The translations under genes and the position numbers were made by a program. From Apostichopus japonicus (Eukaryota > Echinodermata > Holothuroidea > Aspidochirotida > Stichopodidae): 64,000 nt of DNA. The notes beneath the pieces are model-generated. The model was not told the DNA's origin. It saw only the letters and a program-made list of their open reading frames with translations, and searched no databases. Location: the NCBI RefSeq assembly GCF_037975245.1, contig NC_092569.1:7622501-7686500 (forward strand), written 5' to 3'. Within the stretch, counting starts at the first letter, position 1, and each line of letters opens with the position of its first letter. Below are positions 41,893 to 54,793 of the stretch, in pieces.

Positions 41893-41924
41893 CATTCGAT
41901 TGATCGGTATCGATCAATCGAATG
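41893..41924. repeat. Inverted monomer fragment forming a perfect 14-bp hairpin
   Basis: CATTCGATTGATCG, a 4-base loop GTAT, then CGATCAATCGAATG. The left arm is the exact reverse complement of 14 bases of the standard monomer. Apart from its copy at 45,395 it is the only antisense monomer piece I found in the window. Unit length stays at 22 bp. It could be a micro-inversion or template switch at the dyad TCGAT-CA-ATCGA; four point changes would give the same result. Confidence 0.92.
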
Positions 41925-44900
41925 TGCGGTATTTGTCAATCGAATGTGCCGTACCGATCAATCGAATGTGCGGTATCGATCAATCGAATGTCCGTTATCG
42001 ATCAATCGAAAGTGCAGTACCGAACAATCGAATATTCGCTACCGATCAATCGAATGCGCGGTATCGATCAACTGAAAGCGCAGTATCGATGAATCGAATG
42101 TGCGGTATCGATGAATCGAATGTGCGGTATCGATCAATCGAATGTGCGGTACCGATAATCGAAAGTGCAGTATCGATCAATCGAATGTGCGGTATTTGTC
42201 AATCGAATGTGCCGTACCGATCAATCGGATGTTCGGTACCGATCAATCGAATGTTCGGTACCGATCAATCCGAATGTGCGGTATCGATCAATCGAATGTG
42301 CGGTATCGATCAATCGAATGTGCGGTATCGATCAATCGAATGTGCGGTATCGATCAATCGAATGTTCGCTACCGATCAATCGAATGTGCGGTACCGATCA
42401 ATCGAATGTGCGGTACCGAATAATCGATAGCGCAGAATCGATCAATGTAATGTGTGTTACCGATCAATCGAATGTGCGTTATCGATCAATCGAATGTGCG
42501 GTATCGATCAATCGAAAGTGAAGCATCGATCAATCGAATGTGCGTTATTGATCAATCGAATGTGCGGTACCGATCAATCGAATGTGCGGTATCGATCAAT
42601 CGAATGTGCGGTATCGATCAATCGAACGCGCGGTATCGATCAATCGAATGTGCGGTATCGATCAATCGAATGTGCGGTACCGATCAATCGAATGTGCCGT
42701 ATCGATCAATCGAATTTGCGGTACCGATCAATCGAATGCGCGGTATCGATCAATCGATGTGCGTTATCGACTAATCGAATGTGCAGTATCGATCTATCCA
42801 ATGTACGGTATCGATCAATCGAATGTTCGGTACCGATCAATCGAATGTTCGGTACCGATCAATCGAATGTGCGGTATCGATCAATCGAATGTGATACCGA
42901 CAATCGAATGTGCCGTATCGATCAATCGAATGTGCGTTACCGATCAATCGAATGTGCGGTACTGATAAATCGAAAGCGCGGTATCGATCAATCGAATGTG
43001 CGGTATCGATCAATCAATGTGCGGTATCGATCAATCGAATGTGCGGTATCGATCAATCGAATGTTCGCTACCGATCAATCGAATGTGCGATATCGATCAA
43101 TCGAATGTGCGTTTCCGATCAATCGTATGTGCGGTACCGATCAATCGAATATTCGGTACCGATCAATCGAATGTGTTGTATCGATCAATCGAATGTGCGG
43201 TATCGATCAATCGGATGTGCGGTACCGATCAATCGAATGTGCGGTATCGATCAATCGAATGTGCGGTATCGATCAATCGGATGTGCGGTATCGATCATTC
43301 GAATGTGCGGTATCGATCAATCGAATGTTCGCTACCGATCAATCGAATGTGTTGTATCGATCAATCGAATGTGCGGTATCGATCAATCGGATGTACGGTA
43401 TCGATCAATCGAATGTGCGGTATCGATCAATCGAATGTGCGGTATCGATCAATCGAATGTTCGCTACCGATCAATCAAATGTGCGGTACCGATCAATCGA
43501 ATGTGCGGTACCGATAAATCGATAGCGCAGTATCGATCAATCGAATGTGCGGTACCGATCAATCGATGTGCGTTATCGACTAATCGAATGTGCAGTATCG
43601 ATCTATCGAATGTGCGTTATCGATCAATCGAATGTGCGGTATCGATTAATCGAATGTGATACCGAAAATCGAATGTGCGGTACCGATCAATCGAATGTGC
43701 GTTACCGATCAATCGAATGTGCGTTATCGATCAATCGAATGTGCGTTATCGATCAATCGAATGTGCGGTATCGATCAATCGAATGTTCGCTACCGATCAA
43801 TCGAATGTGCGGTACCGATCAATCGAATGTGTTGTATCGATCAATCGAATGTGTTGTTTCGATCAATCGGATGTGCGGTATCGATCGATCGAATGTGCGG
43901 TATCGATCGAATGTGCGGTATCGATCAATCGAATGTTCGCTACCGATCAATCGAATGTGCGGTACCGATCAATCGAATGTGCGGTACCGATAAATCGATA
44001 GCGCAGTATCGATCAATCGAATGTGCGGTACCGATCAATCGATGTGCGTTATCGACTAATCGAATGTGCAGTATCGATCTATCGAATGTGCGTTATCGAT
44101 TAATCGAATGTGCGGTATCGATTAATCGAATGTGATACCGAAAATCGAATGTGCGGTACCGATCAATCGAATGTGCGGTATCGATCAATCGAATGTGCGT
44201 TATCGATCAATCGAATGTGCCATATCGATCAATCGAATGTGCGGTATCGATAAGTCAATGTGCGGAATCGTTCAATCGAATGTGCGGTATTTGTCAATCG
44301 AATGTGCCGTACCGATCAATCGAATGTGCGGTATCGATCAATCGAAGGTGCGTTATCGATCAATCGAAAGTGCAGTACCGAACAATCGAATGTGCGGTAC
44401 CGATCAATCGAATGCGCGGTATCGATCAACTGAAAGCGCAGTATCGATCAATCGAATGTGCGGTATCGATGAATCGAATGTGCGGTATCGATCAATCGAA
44501 TGTGCGGTACCGACTAATCGAAAGTGCAGTATCGATCAATCGAATGTGCGGTATTTGTCAATCGAATGTGCCGGTCCGATCAATCGAATGTTCGGTACCG
44601 ATCAATCGAATGTGCGGTACCGATCAATCCGAATGTGCGGTATCGATCAATCGAATGTGCGGTATCGATCAATCGAATGTGCGGTATCGATCAATCGAAT
44701 GTGCGGTATCGATCAATCGAATGTTCGCTACCGATCAATCGAATGTGCGTTATTGATCAATCGAATGTGCGATACCGATCAATCGAATGTGCGGTATCGA
44801 TCAATCGAATGTGCGGTATCGATCAATCGAACGCGCGGTATCGATCAATCGAAAGTGAGGTATCGATCAATCGAATGTGCGGTATCATTAAATCGAATGT

Positions 44901-45394
44901 GCGGTACCGATCAATCGAATATGCCGTATCGATCAATCGAATTTGCGGTACCGATCAATCGAATGCGCGGTATCGATCAATCGATGTGCGTTATCGACTA
45001 ATCGAATGTGCAATATCGATCTATCCAATGTGCGGTATCGATCAATCGAATGTGCGGTATCGATCAATCGAATGTGCCTTATCGATCAATCGAATGTGCG
45101 GTAGCGATCAGTCGAATGTGCCGTATCGAACAATCGAATGTGTTGTATCGATCAATCGAATGTGCGGTATCGATCAATCGGATGTGCGGTATCGATCAAT
45201 CGAATGTGCGGTATCGATCAATCGAATGTTCGCTACCGATCAATCGAATGTGCGGTACCGATAAATCGATAGCGCAGTATCGATCAATCGAATGTGCGGT
45301 ATCGATCAATCGAATGTGCGGTATCGATCAGTCGAATGTGCGGTATCGATCAATCGAATGTGCTGTATCGATCAATCGAATGTGCGGTATCGAT

Positions 45395-45426
45395 CATTCG
45401 ATTGATCGGTATCGATCAATCGAATG
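45395..45426. repeat. Second copy of the 14-bp hairpin
   Basis: Identical to the hairpin at 41,893-41,924 and exactly 3,502 bp downstream, so it was carried by the large tandem duplication and is not an independent event. Confidence 0.92.
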
Positions 45427-48400
45427 TGCGGTATTTGTCAATCGAATGTGCCGTACCGATCAATCGAATGTGCGGTATCGATCAATCGAATGTCCGTTAT
45501 CGATCAATCGAAAGTGCAGTACCGAACAATCGAATATTCGCTACCGATCAATCGAATGCGCGGTATCGATCAACTGAAAGCGCAGTATCGATGAATCGAA
45601 TGTGCGGTATCGATGAATCGAATGTGCGGTATCGATCAATCGAATGTGCGGTACCGATAATCGAAAGTGCAGTATCGATCAATCGAATGTGCGGTATTTG
45701 TCAATCGAATGTGCCGTACCGATCAATCGGATGTTCGATACCGATCAATCGAATGTTCGGTACCGATCAATCCGAATGTGCGGTATCGATCAATCGAATG
45801 TGCGGTATCGATCAATCGAATGTGCGGTATCGATCAATCGAATGTGCGGTATCGATCAATCGAATGTTCGCTACCGATCAATCGAATGTGCGGTACCGAT
45901 CAATCGAATGTGCGGTACCGAATAATCGATAGCGCAGAATCGATCAATGTAATGTGTGTTACCGATCAATCGAATGTGCGTTATCGATCAATCGAATGTG
46001 CGGTATCGATCAATCGAAAGTGAAGCATCGATCAATCGAATGTGCGTTATTGATCAATCGAATGTGCGGTACCGATCAATCGAATGTGCGGTATCGATCA
46101 ATCGAATGTGCGGTATCGATCAATCGAACGCGCGGTATCGATCAATCGAATGTGCGGTATCGATCAATCGAATGTGCGGTACCGATCAATCGAATGTGCC
46201 GTATCGATCAATCGAATTTGCGGTACCGATCAATCGAATGCGCGGTATCGATCAATCGATGTGCGTTATCGACTAATCGAATGTGCAGTATCGATCTATC
46301 CAATGTACGGTATCGATCAATCGAATGTTCGGTACCGATCAATCGAATGTTCGGTACCGATCAATCGAATGTGCGGTATCGATCAATCGAATGTGATACC
46401 GACAATCGAATGTGCCGTATCGATCAATCGAATGTGCGTTACCGATCAATCGAATGTGCGGTACTGATAAATCGAAAGCGCGGTATCGATCAATCGAATG
46501 TGCGGTATCGATCAATCAATGTGCGGTATCGATCAATCGAATGTGCGGTATCGATCAATCGAATGTTCGCTACCGATCAATCGAATGTGCGATATCGATC
46601 AATCGAATGTGCGTTTCCGATCAATCGTATGTGCGGTACCGATCAATCGAATATTCGGTACCGATCAATCGAATGTGTTGTATCGATCAATCGAATGTGC
46701 GGTATCGATCAATCGGATGTGCGGTACCGATCAATCGAATGTGCGGTATCGATCAATCGAATGTGCGGTATCGATCAATCGGATGTGCGGTATCGATCAT
46801 TCGAATGTGCGGTATCGATCAATCGAATGTTCGCTACCGATCAATCGAATGTGTTGTATCGATCAATCGAATGTGCGGTATCGATCAATCGGATGTACGG
46901 TATCGATCAATCGAATGTGCGGTATCGATCAATCGAATGTGCGGTATCGATCAATCGAATGTTCGCTACCGATCAATCAAATGTGCGGTACCGATCAATC
47001 GAATGTGCGGTACCGATAAATCGATAGCGCAGTATCGATCAATCGAATGTGCGGTACCGATCAATCGATGTGCGTTATCGACTAATCGAATGTGCAGTAT
47101 CGATCTATCGAATGTGCGTTATCGATCAATCGAATGTGCGGTATCGATTAATCGAATGTGATACCGAAAATCGAATGTGCGGTACCGATCAATCGAATGT
47201 GCGTTACCGATCAATCGAATGTGCGTTATCGATCAATCGAATGTGCGTTATCGATCAATCGAATGTGCGGTATCGATCAATCGAATGTTCGCTACCGATC
47301 AATCGAATGTGCGGTACCGATCAATCGAATGTGTTGTATCGATCAATCGAATGTGTTGTATCGATCAATCGGATGTGCGGTATCGATCAATCGAATGTGC
47401 GGTATCGATCGAATGTGCGGTATCGATCAATCGAATGTTCGCTACCGATCAATCGAATGTGCGGTACCGATCAATCGAATGTGCGGTACCGATAAATCGA
47501 TAGCGCAGTATCGATCAATCGAATGTGCGGTACCGATCAATCGATGTGCGTTATCGACTAATCGAATGTGCAGTATCGATCTATCGAATGTGCGTTATCG
47601 ATCAATCGAATGTGCGGTATCGATTAATCGAATGTGATACCGAAAATCGAATGTGCGGTACCGATCAATCGAATGTGCGGTATCGATCAATCGAATGTGC
47701 GTTATCGATCAATCGAATGTGCGTTATCGATCAATCGAATGTGCGGTATCGATAAGTCAATGTGCGGAATCGTTCAATCGAATGTGCGGTATTTGTCAAT
47801 CGAATGTGCCGTACCGATCAATCGAATGTGCGGTATCGATCAATCGAAGGTGCGTTATCGATCAATCGAAAGTGCAGTACCGAACAATCGAATGTGCGGT
47901 ACCGATCAATCGAATGCGCGGTATCGATCAACTGAAAGCGCAGTATCGATCAATCGAATGTGCGGTATCGATGAATCGAATGTGCGGTATCGATCAATCG
48001 AATGTGCGGTACCGACTAATCGAAAGTGCAGTATCGATCAATCGAATGTGCGGTATTTGTCAATCGAATGTGCCGGTCCGATCAATCGAATGTTCGGTAC
48101 CGATCAATCGAATGTGCGGTACCGATCAATCCGAATGTACGGTATCGATCAATCGAATGTGCGGTATCGATCAATCGAATGTGCGGTATCGATCAATCGA
48201 ATGTGCGGTATCGATCAATCGAATGTTCGCTACCGATCAATCGAATGTGCGTTATTGATCAATCGAATGTGCGATACCGATCAATCGAATGTGCGGTATC
48301 GATCAATCGAATGTGCGGTATCGATCAATCGAACGCGCGGTATCGATCAATCGAAAGTGAGGTATCGATCAATCGAATGTGCGGTATCATTAAATCGAAT

Positions 48401-49509
48401 GTGCGGTACCGATCAATCGAATATGCCGTATCGATCAATCGAATTTGCCATACCGATCAATCGAATGCGCGGTATCGATCAATCGATGTGCGTTATCGAC
48501 TAATCGAATGTGCAGTATCGATCTATCCAATGTGCGGTATCGATCAATCGAATGTGCGGTATCGATCAATCGAATGTGCCTTATCGATCAATCGAATGTG
48601 CGGTAGCGATCAGTCGAATGTGCCGTATCGAACAATCGAATGTGTTGTATCGATCAATCGAATGTGCGGTATCGATCAATCGGATGTGCGGTATCGATCA
48701 ATCGAATGTGCGGTATCGATCAATCGAATGTTCGCTACCGATCAATCGAATGTGCGGTACCGATAAATCGATAGCGCAGTATCGATCAATCGAATGTGCG
48801 GTACCGATCAATCGATGTGCGTTATCGACTAATCGAATGTGCAGTATCGATCTATCGAATGTGCGTTTTCGATCAATCGAATGTTCGCTACCGATCAATC
48901 GAATGTGCGGTACCGATCAATCGAATGTGCGGTACCGAATATTCGATAGCGCAGAATCGATCAATGTAATGTGTGTTACCGATCAATCGAATGTGCGTTA
49001 TCGATCAATCGAATGTGCGGTATCGATCAATCGAAAGTGAAGCATCGATCAATCGAATGTGCGTTATTGATCTATCGAATGTGCGGTACCGATCAATCGA
49101 ATGTGCGGTATCGATCAATCGAATGTGCGGTATCGATCAATCGAACGCGCGGTATCGATCAATCGAATATGAGGTATCGATCAATCGAATGTGCGGTATC
49201 GATCAGTCGAATGTGCCGTATCGATCAATCGAATGTGCGTTACCGATCAATCGAATGTGCGGTACTGATAAATCGAAAGCGCGGTATCGATCAATCGAAT
49301 GTGCGGTATCGATCAATCGATGTGCGTTATCGACTCATCGAATGTGCAGTATCGATCTATCCAATGTGCGGTATCGATCAATCGAATGTTCGGTACCGAT
49401 CAATCGAATGTTCGGTACCGATCAATCGAATGTGCGGTATCGATCAATCGAATGTGATACCGAAAATCGAATGTGCCGTACCGATTAATCGAATGTGTCT
49501 TACCGATCA

Positions 49510-51346
49510 ATAAAATGTGTGTGATCGATCAATCGAATGTGCGGTATCGATCAATCGAATGTGCGGTATCGATCAATCGAATGTGCAGTATCGATCAATC
49601 GAATGTGCGGTATCGATCAGTCGAATGTGCCGTATCGATCAATCGAATGTGCGTTACCGATCAATCGAATGTGCGGTACTGATAAATCGAAAGCGCGGTA
49701 TCGATCAATCGAATGTGCGGTATCGATCAATCGAAAGTGCAGTACCGATTAATCGAATGTGCGGTATCGATCAATCGAAAGTGCAGTACCGATTAATCGA
49801 ATGTTCGGTACCGATCAATCGAATGTACGTTACCGATCAATCGTATGTGCGGTACCGATCAATCGAATGTTCGGTACCGATCAATCGAATGTTCGGTACC
49901 GATCAATCGAATGTGCGGTATCGATCAATCGAATGTGCGGTATCGATCAATCGAATGTGCGGTATCGATCAATCGAATGTGCGTTATCGATCAATCGAAT
50001 GTTCGCTACCGATCAATCGAATGTGCGGTATCGATCAATCGAATGTGCGGTATCGATCAATCGAATGTGCGGTAACGATCAATCGAATGTGCGGTATCGA
50101 TCACTCGAATGTTCGCTACCGATCAATCGAATGTGCGATATCGATCAATCGAATGTGCGGTATCGATCAATCGTATGTGCGTTATCGATCAATCGAAAGT
50201 GCAGTACCGAACAATCGAATGTGCGGTACCGATCAATCGATAGCGCAGTATCGATCAATCGAATGTGCGGTACCGATCAATCGATGTGCGTTATCGACTA
50301 ATCGATATGCAGTATCGATCTATCGAATGTGCGTTATCGATCAATCGAATGTGCGGTATCGATTAATCGAATGTGATACCGAAAATCGAATGTGCCGTAC
50401 CGATCAATCGATAGCGCAGTATCGATCAATCGAATGTGCGGTACCGATCAATCGAATGTGCGTTATCGATCAATCGAATGTGCGTTATCGATCAATCGAA
50501 TGTGCGGTACCGATCAATCGATGTGCGTTATCGACTAATCGAATGTGCAGTATCGATCTATCGAATGTGCGTTATCGATCAACCGAATGTTCGCTACCGA
50601 TCAATCGAATGTGCGGTACCGATCAATCGAATGTGCGGTATCGATCAATCGAAAGTGAAGCATCGATCAATCGAATGTGCGTTATTGATCAATCGAATGT
50701 GCGGTACCGATCAATCGAATGTGCGGTATCGATCAATCGAATGTGCGGTACCGATCAATCGATGTGCGTTATCGACTAATCGAATGTGCAGTATCGATCT
50801 ATCGAATGTGCGTTATCGATCAATCGAATGTTCGCTACCGATAAATCGAATGTGCGGTACCGATCAATCGAATGTGCGGTATCGATCAATCGAAAGTGAA
50901 GCATCGATCAATCGAATGTGCGTTATTGATCAATCGAATGTGCGGTACCGATCAATCGAATGTGCGGTATCGATCAATCGAATGTGCGGTATCGATCAAT
51001 CGAACGGGCGGTATCGATCAATCGAATATGAGGTATCGATCAATCGAATGTGCGGTATCGATCAATCGAATGTGCGGTACCGATCAATCGAATGTGCCGT
51101 ATCGATCAATCGAATTTGCGGTACCGATCAATCGAATGCGCGGTATCGATCAATCGATGTGCGTTATCGACTCATCGAATGTGCAGTATCGATCTATCCA
51201 ATGTGCGGTATCGATCAATCGAATGTTCGGTACCGATCAATCGAATGTTCGGTACCGATCAATCGAATGTGCGGTATCGATCAATCGAATGTGATACCGA
51301 AAATCGAATGTGCCGTACCGATTAATCGAATGTGTCTTACCGATCA
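49510..51346 (+). repeat. HOR block 11 (1,837 bp)
   Basis: Anchor-led block with CAATCGTATG and GTTCGGTACC monomers in its first part and two AGTGAAGC monomers spaced 241 bp apart (50,654 and 50,895). Near 50,305 a 20-bp unit of the form CTAATCGATATGCAG occurs, seen again only near 57,365. The block recurs as block 15, at an offset of 7,060 falling to 7,016. Confidence 0.88.
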
Positions 51347-51760
51347 ATAAAATGTGTGTGATCGATCAATCGAATGTGCGGTATCGATCAATCGAATGTG
51401 CGGTATCGATCAATCGAATGTGCAGTATCGATCAATCGAATGTGCGGTATCGATCAGTCGAATGTGCCGTATCGATCAATCGAATGTGCGTTACCGATCA
51501 ATCGAATGTGCGGTACTGATAAATCGAAAGCGCGGTATCGATCAATCGAATGTGCGGTATCGATCAATCGATGTGCGTTATCGACTAATCGAATGTGCAG
51601 TATTGATCTATCCAATGTGCGGTATCGATCAATCGAATGTTCGGTACCGATCAATCGAATGTTCGGTACCGATCAATCGAATGTGCGGTATCGATCAATC
51701 GAATGTGATACCGAAAATCGAATGTGCCGTACCGATTAATCGAATGTGTCTTACCGATCA
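51347..51760 (+). repeat. HOR block 12 (414 bp, minimal block)
   Basis: Only about 19 monomers separate two anchors. The block keeps the anchor, the CTGATAAATCGAAAGCG unit, one 21-bp CAATCGATGTGCG unit, a TATTGATCTATCC unit, two GTTCGGTACC units and the GTGATACCGAAAATCG junction. It is therefore the anchor plus the block tail with the whole middle removed. The same 414-bp block recurs at 58,363-58,776. Confidence 0.9.
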
Positions 51761-53761
51761 ATAAAATGTGTGTGATCGATCAATCGAATGTGCGGTATCG
51801 ATCAATCGAATGTGCGGTATCGATCAATCGAATGTGCAGTATCGATCAATCGAATGTGCGGTATCGATCAGTCGAATGTGCCGTATCGATCAATCGAATG
51901 TGCGTTACCGATCAATCGAATGTGCGGTACTGATAAATCGAAAGCGCGGTATCGATCAATCGAATGTGCGGTATCGATCAATCGAAAGTGCAGTACCGAT
52001 TAATCGAATGTGCGATATCGATCAATCGAATGTGCGTTACCGATCAATCGTATGTGCGGTACCGATCAATCGAATGTTCGGTACCGATCAATCGAATGTT
52101 CGGTACCGATCAATCGTATGTGCGGTACCGATCAATCGAATGTGCGGTACCGATCAATCGAATGTGCGGTACCGATAAATCGATAGCGCGGTATCGATCA
52201 ATCGAATGTTCGGTACCGATCAATCGATGTGCGTTATCGACTAATCGAATGTGCAGTATCGATCTATCGAATGTGCGTTATCGATCAATCGAATGTGCGG
52301 TATCGATTAATCGAATGTGATACCGAAAATCGAATGTGCCGTACAGATCAATCGAATGTGCGTTACCGATCAATCGAATGTGCGTTATCGATCAATCGAA
52401 TGTGCGTTATCGATCAATCGAATGTGCGGTATCGATCAATCCAATGTGCGGTAACGATCAATCGAATGTGCGGTATCGATCAATCGAATGTGCCGTATCG
52501 ATCAATCGAATGTGCGGTATCGATAAGTCAATGTACGGAATCGTTCAATCGAATTTGCGGTATCGATCGAATGTGCGGTATCGATCAATCGAATGTGCTG
52601 TATCGATCAGTCGAATGTGCGGTACCGATCAATCGATGTGCGTTATCGACTAATCGAATGTGCAGTATCGATCTATCGAATGTGCGTTATCGATCAATCG
52701 AATGTGCGGTATCGATTAATCGAATGTGATACCGAAAATCGGATGTGCGTTACCGATCAATCGAATGTGCGTTACCGATCAATCGAATGTGCGTTATCGA
52801 TCAATCGAATGTGCGGTATCGATCAATCGAATGTGCGGTATCTATCAATCGAATGTGCAGTACCGATCAATCGAATGTGCGGTATCGATAAGTCAATGTG
52901 CGGAATCGTTCAATCGAATGTGCGGTATCGATCGAATGTGCGGTATCGATCAATCGAATGTGCGGTATCGATCAGTCGAATGTGCGGTATCGATCAATCG
53001 AATGTGCCGTATCGATCAATCGAATGTGCAGTATCGATCTATCGAATGTGCGTTATCGATCAATCGAAAGTGAAGCATCGATCAATCGAATGTGCGTTAT
53101 TGATCAATCGAATGTGCGGTACCGATCAATCGAATGTGCGGTATCGATCAATCGAATGTGCGGTACCGATCAATCGATGTGCGTTATCGACTAATCGAAT
53201 GTGCAGTATCGATCTATCGAATGTGCGTTATCGATCAATCGAATGTTCGCTACCGATAAATCGAATGTGCGGTACCGATCAATCGAATGTGCGGTATCGA
53301 TCAATCGAAAGTGAAGCATCGATCAATCGAATGTGCGTTATTGATCAATCGAATGTGCGGTACCGATCAATCGAATGTGCGGTATCGATCAATCGAATGT
53401 GCGGTATCGATCAATCGAACGGGCGGTATCGATCAATCGAATATGAGGTATCGATCAATCGAATGTGCGGTATCGATCAATCGAATGTGCGGTACCGATC
53501 AATCGAATGTGCCGTATCGATCAATCGAATTTGCGGTACCGATCAATCGAATGCGCGGTATCGATCAATCGATGTGCGTTATCGACTCATCGAATGTGCA
53601 GTATCGATCTATCCAATGTGCGGTATCGATCAATCGAATGTTCGGTACCGATCAATCGAATGTTCGGTACCGATCAATCGAATGTGCGGTATCGATCAAT
53701 CGAATGTGATACCGAAAATCGAATGTGCCGTACCGATTAATCGAATGTGTCTTACCGATCA
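51761..53761 (+). repeat. HOR block 13 (2,001 bp)
   Basis: Anchor-led. It contains CAATCGTATG and GTTCGGTACC units, GTACAGATC near 52,331, 61-bp cassettes (one ending in GAATTTGCGG at 52,551) and AGTGAAGC monomers at 53,069 and 53,310. Its first 0.7 kb recurs at 59,740, and its middle recurs at about 54.1 kb. Confidence 0.87.
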
Positions 53762-54793
53762 ATAAAATGTGTGTGATCGATCAATCGAATGTGCGGTATC
53801 GATCAATCGAATGTGCGGTATCGATCAATCGAATGTGCAGTATCGATCAATCGAATGTGCGGTATCGATCAGTCGAATGTGCCGTATCGATCAATCGAAT
53901 GTGCGTTACCGATCAATCGAATGTGCGGTACTGATAAATCGAAAGCGCGGTATCGATCAATCGAATGTGCGGTATCGATCAATCGATGTGCGTTATCGAC
54001 TAATCGAATGTGCAGTATTGATCTATCCAATGTGCGGTATCGATCAATCGAATGTTCGGTACCGATCAATCGAATGTTCGGTACCGATCAATCGAATGTG
54101 CGGTATCGATCAATCGAATGTGATACCGAAAATCGAATGTGCCGTACAGATCAATCGAATGTGCGTTACCGATCAATCGAATGTGCGTTATCGATCAATC
54201 GAATGTGCGTTATCGATCAATCGAATGTGCGGTATCGATCAATCCAATGTGCGGTAACGATCAATCGAATGTGCGGTATCGATCAATCGAATGTGCCGTA
54301 TCGATCAATCGAATGTGCGGTATCGATAAGTCAATGTACGGAATCGTTCAATCGAATTTGCGGTATCGATCGAATGTGCGGTATCGATCAATCGAATGTG
54401 CTGTATCGATCAGTCGAATGTGCGGTACCGATCAATCGATGTGCGTTATCGACTAATCGAATGTGCAGTATCGATCTATCGAATGTGCGTTATCGATCAA
54501 TCGAATGTGCGGTATCGATTAATCGAATGTGATACCGAAAATCGGATGTGCGTTACCGATCAATCGAATGTGCGTTACCGATCAATCGAATGTGCGTTAT
54601 CGATCAATCGAATGTGCGGTATCGATCAATCGAATGTGCGGTATCTATCAATCGAATGTGCGGTACCGATCAATCGAATGTGCGGTATCGATAAGTCAAT
54701 GTGCGGAATCGTTCAATCGAATGTACGGTATCGATCGAATGTGCGGTATCGATCAATCGAATGTGCGGTATCGATCAGTCGAATGTGCGGTAT
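52325..54793 (+). repeat. Duplication pair 52,325-52,990 and 54,128-54,793
   Basis: Offset 1,803 over about 0.66 kb. Shared landmarks are GTACAGATC, CAATCCAATG, GTAACGATC, the TGTACGG cassette with GAATTTGCGG, and GTATCTATCAATCG. The right copy has lost one base near its end (CAATCGATGTGCC). Confidence 0.84.

Larger units (their letters stand above)
37553..47943 (+). repeat. Territory of the CAACTGAAAGCGCAG monomer (7 copies)
   Basis: CAACTGAAAGCGCAG begins at 37553, 38755, 39415, 42069, 44427, 45571 and 47929. It is normally preceded by ACCGAACAATCG and a GCGCGG unit, so it is a small travelling module. The last two copies are the 3,502-bp duplicates of the 42069 and 44427 copies, so five remain if that duplication is collapsed. 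Confidence 0.9.
41780..48783 (+). repeat. 3,502-bp tandem duplication, two near-identical copies
   Basis: Copy A is about 41,780-45,281 and copy B about 45,282-48,783. The offset stays at exactly 3,502 throughout, with no length change. I counted roughly ten substitutions, for example GTTCGGTACC against GTTCGATACC (42,235 and 45,737), TGTTGTTTCG against TGTTGTATCG (43,859), GCCATATCG against GCGTTATCG (44,220) and TGCGGTACC against TGCCATACC (44,947). This is the youngest large event visible in the window. Confidence 0.93.
40292..49509 (+). repeat. HOR block 10 (9,218 bp)
   Basis: Most of this block is two tandem copies of a 3,502-bp segment (about 41,780-45,281 and 45,282-48,783). Without the extra copy the block would be about 5.7 kb. 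Near 42,891 and 46,393 the junction reads GTGATACCGACAATCG and is followed directly by GTGCCGTATCG, so the anchor itself is missing there. The block also carries the two inverted monomer fragments. Confidence 0.9.

Noticed and set aside
49517-50779. Longest open frame (420 codons) as a repeat-protein gene
   Set aside because: The same periodic peptide appears in all three frames, differences between monomers are not biased to silent positions, frames end wherever a variant unit (GATAAG, GATTAA, GTGATA, GATAGC) adds a stop, and there is no start context, intron signal or unique terminus.
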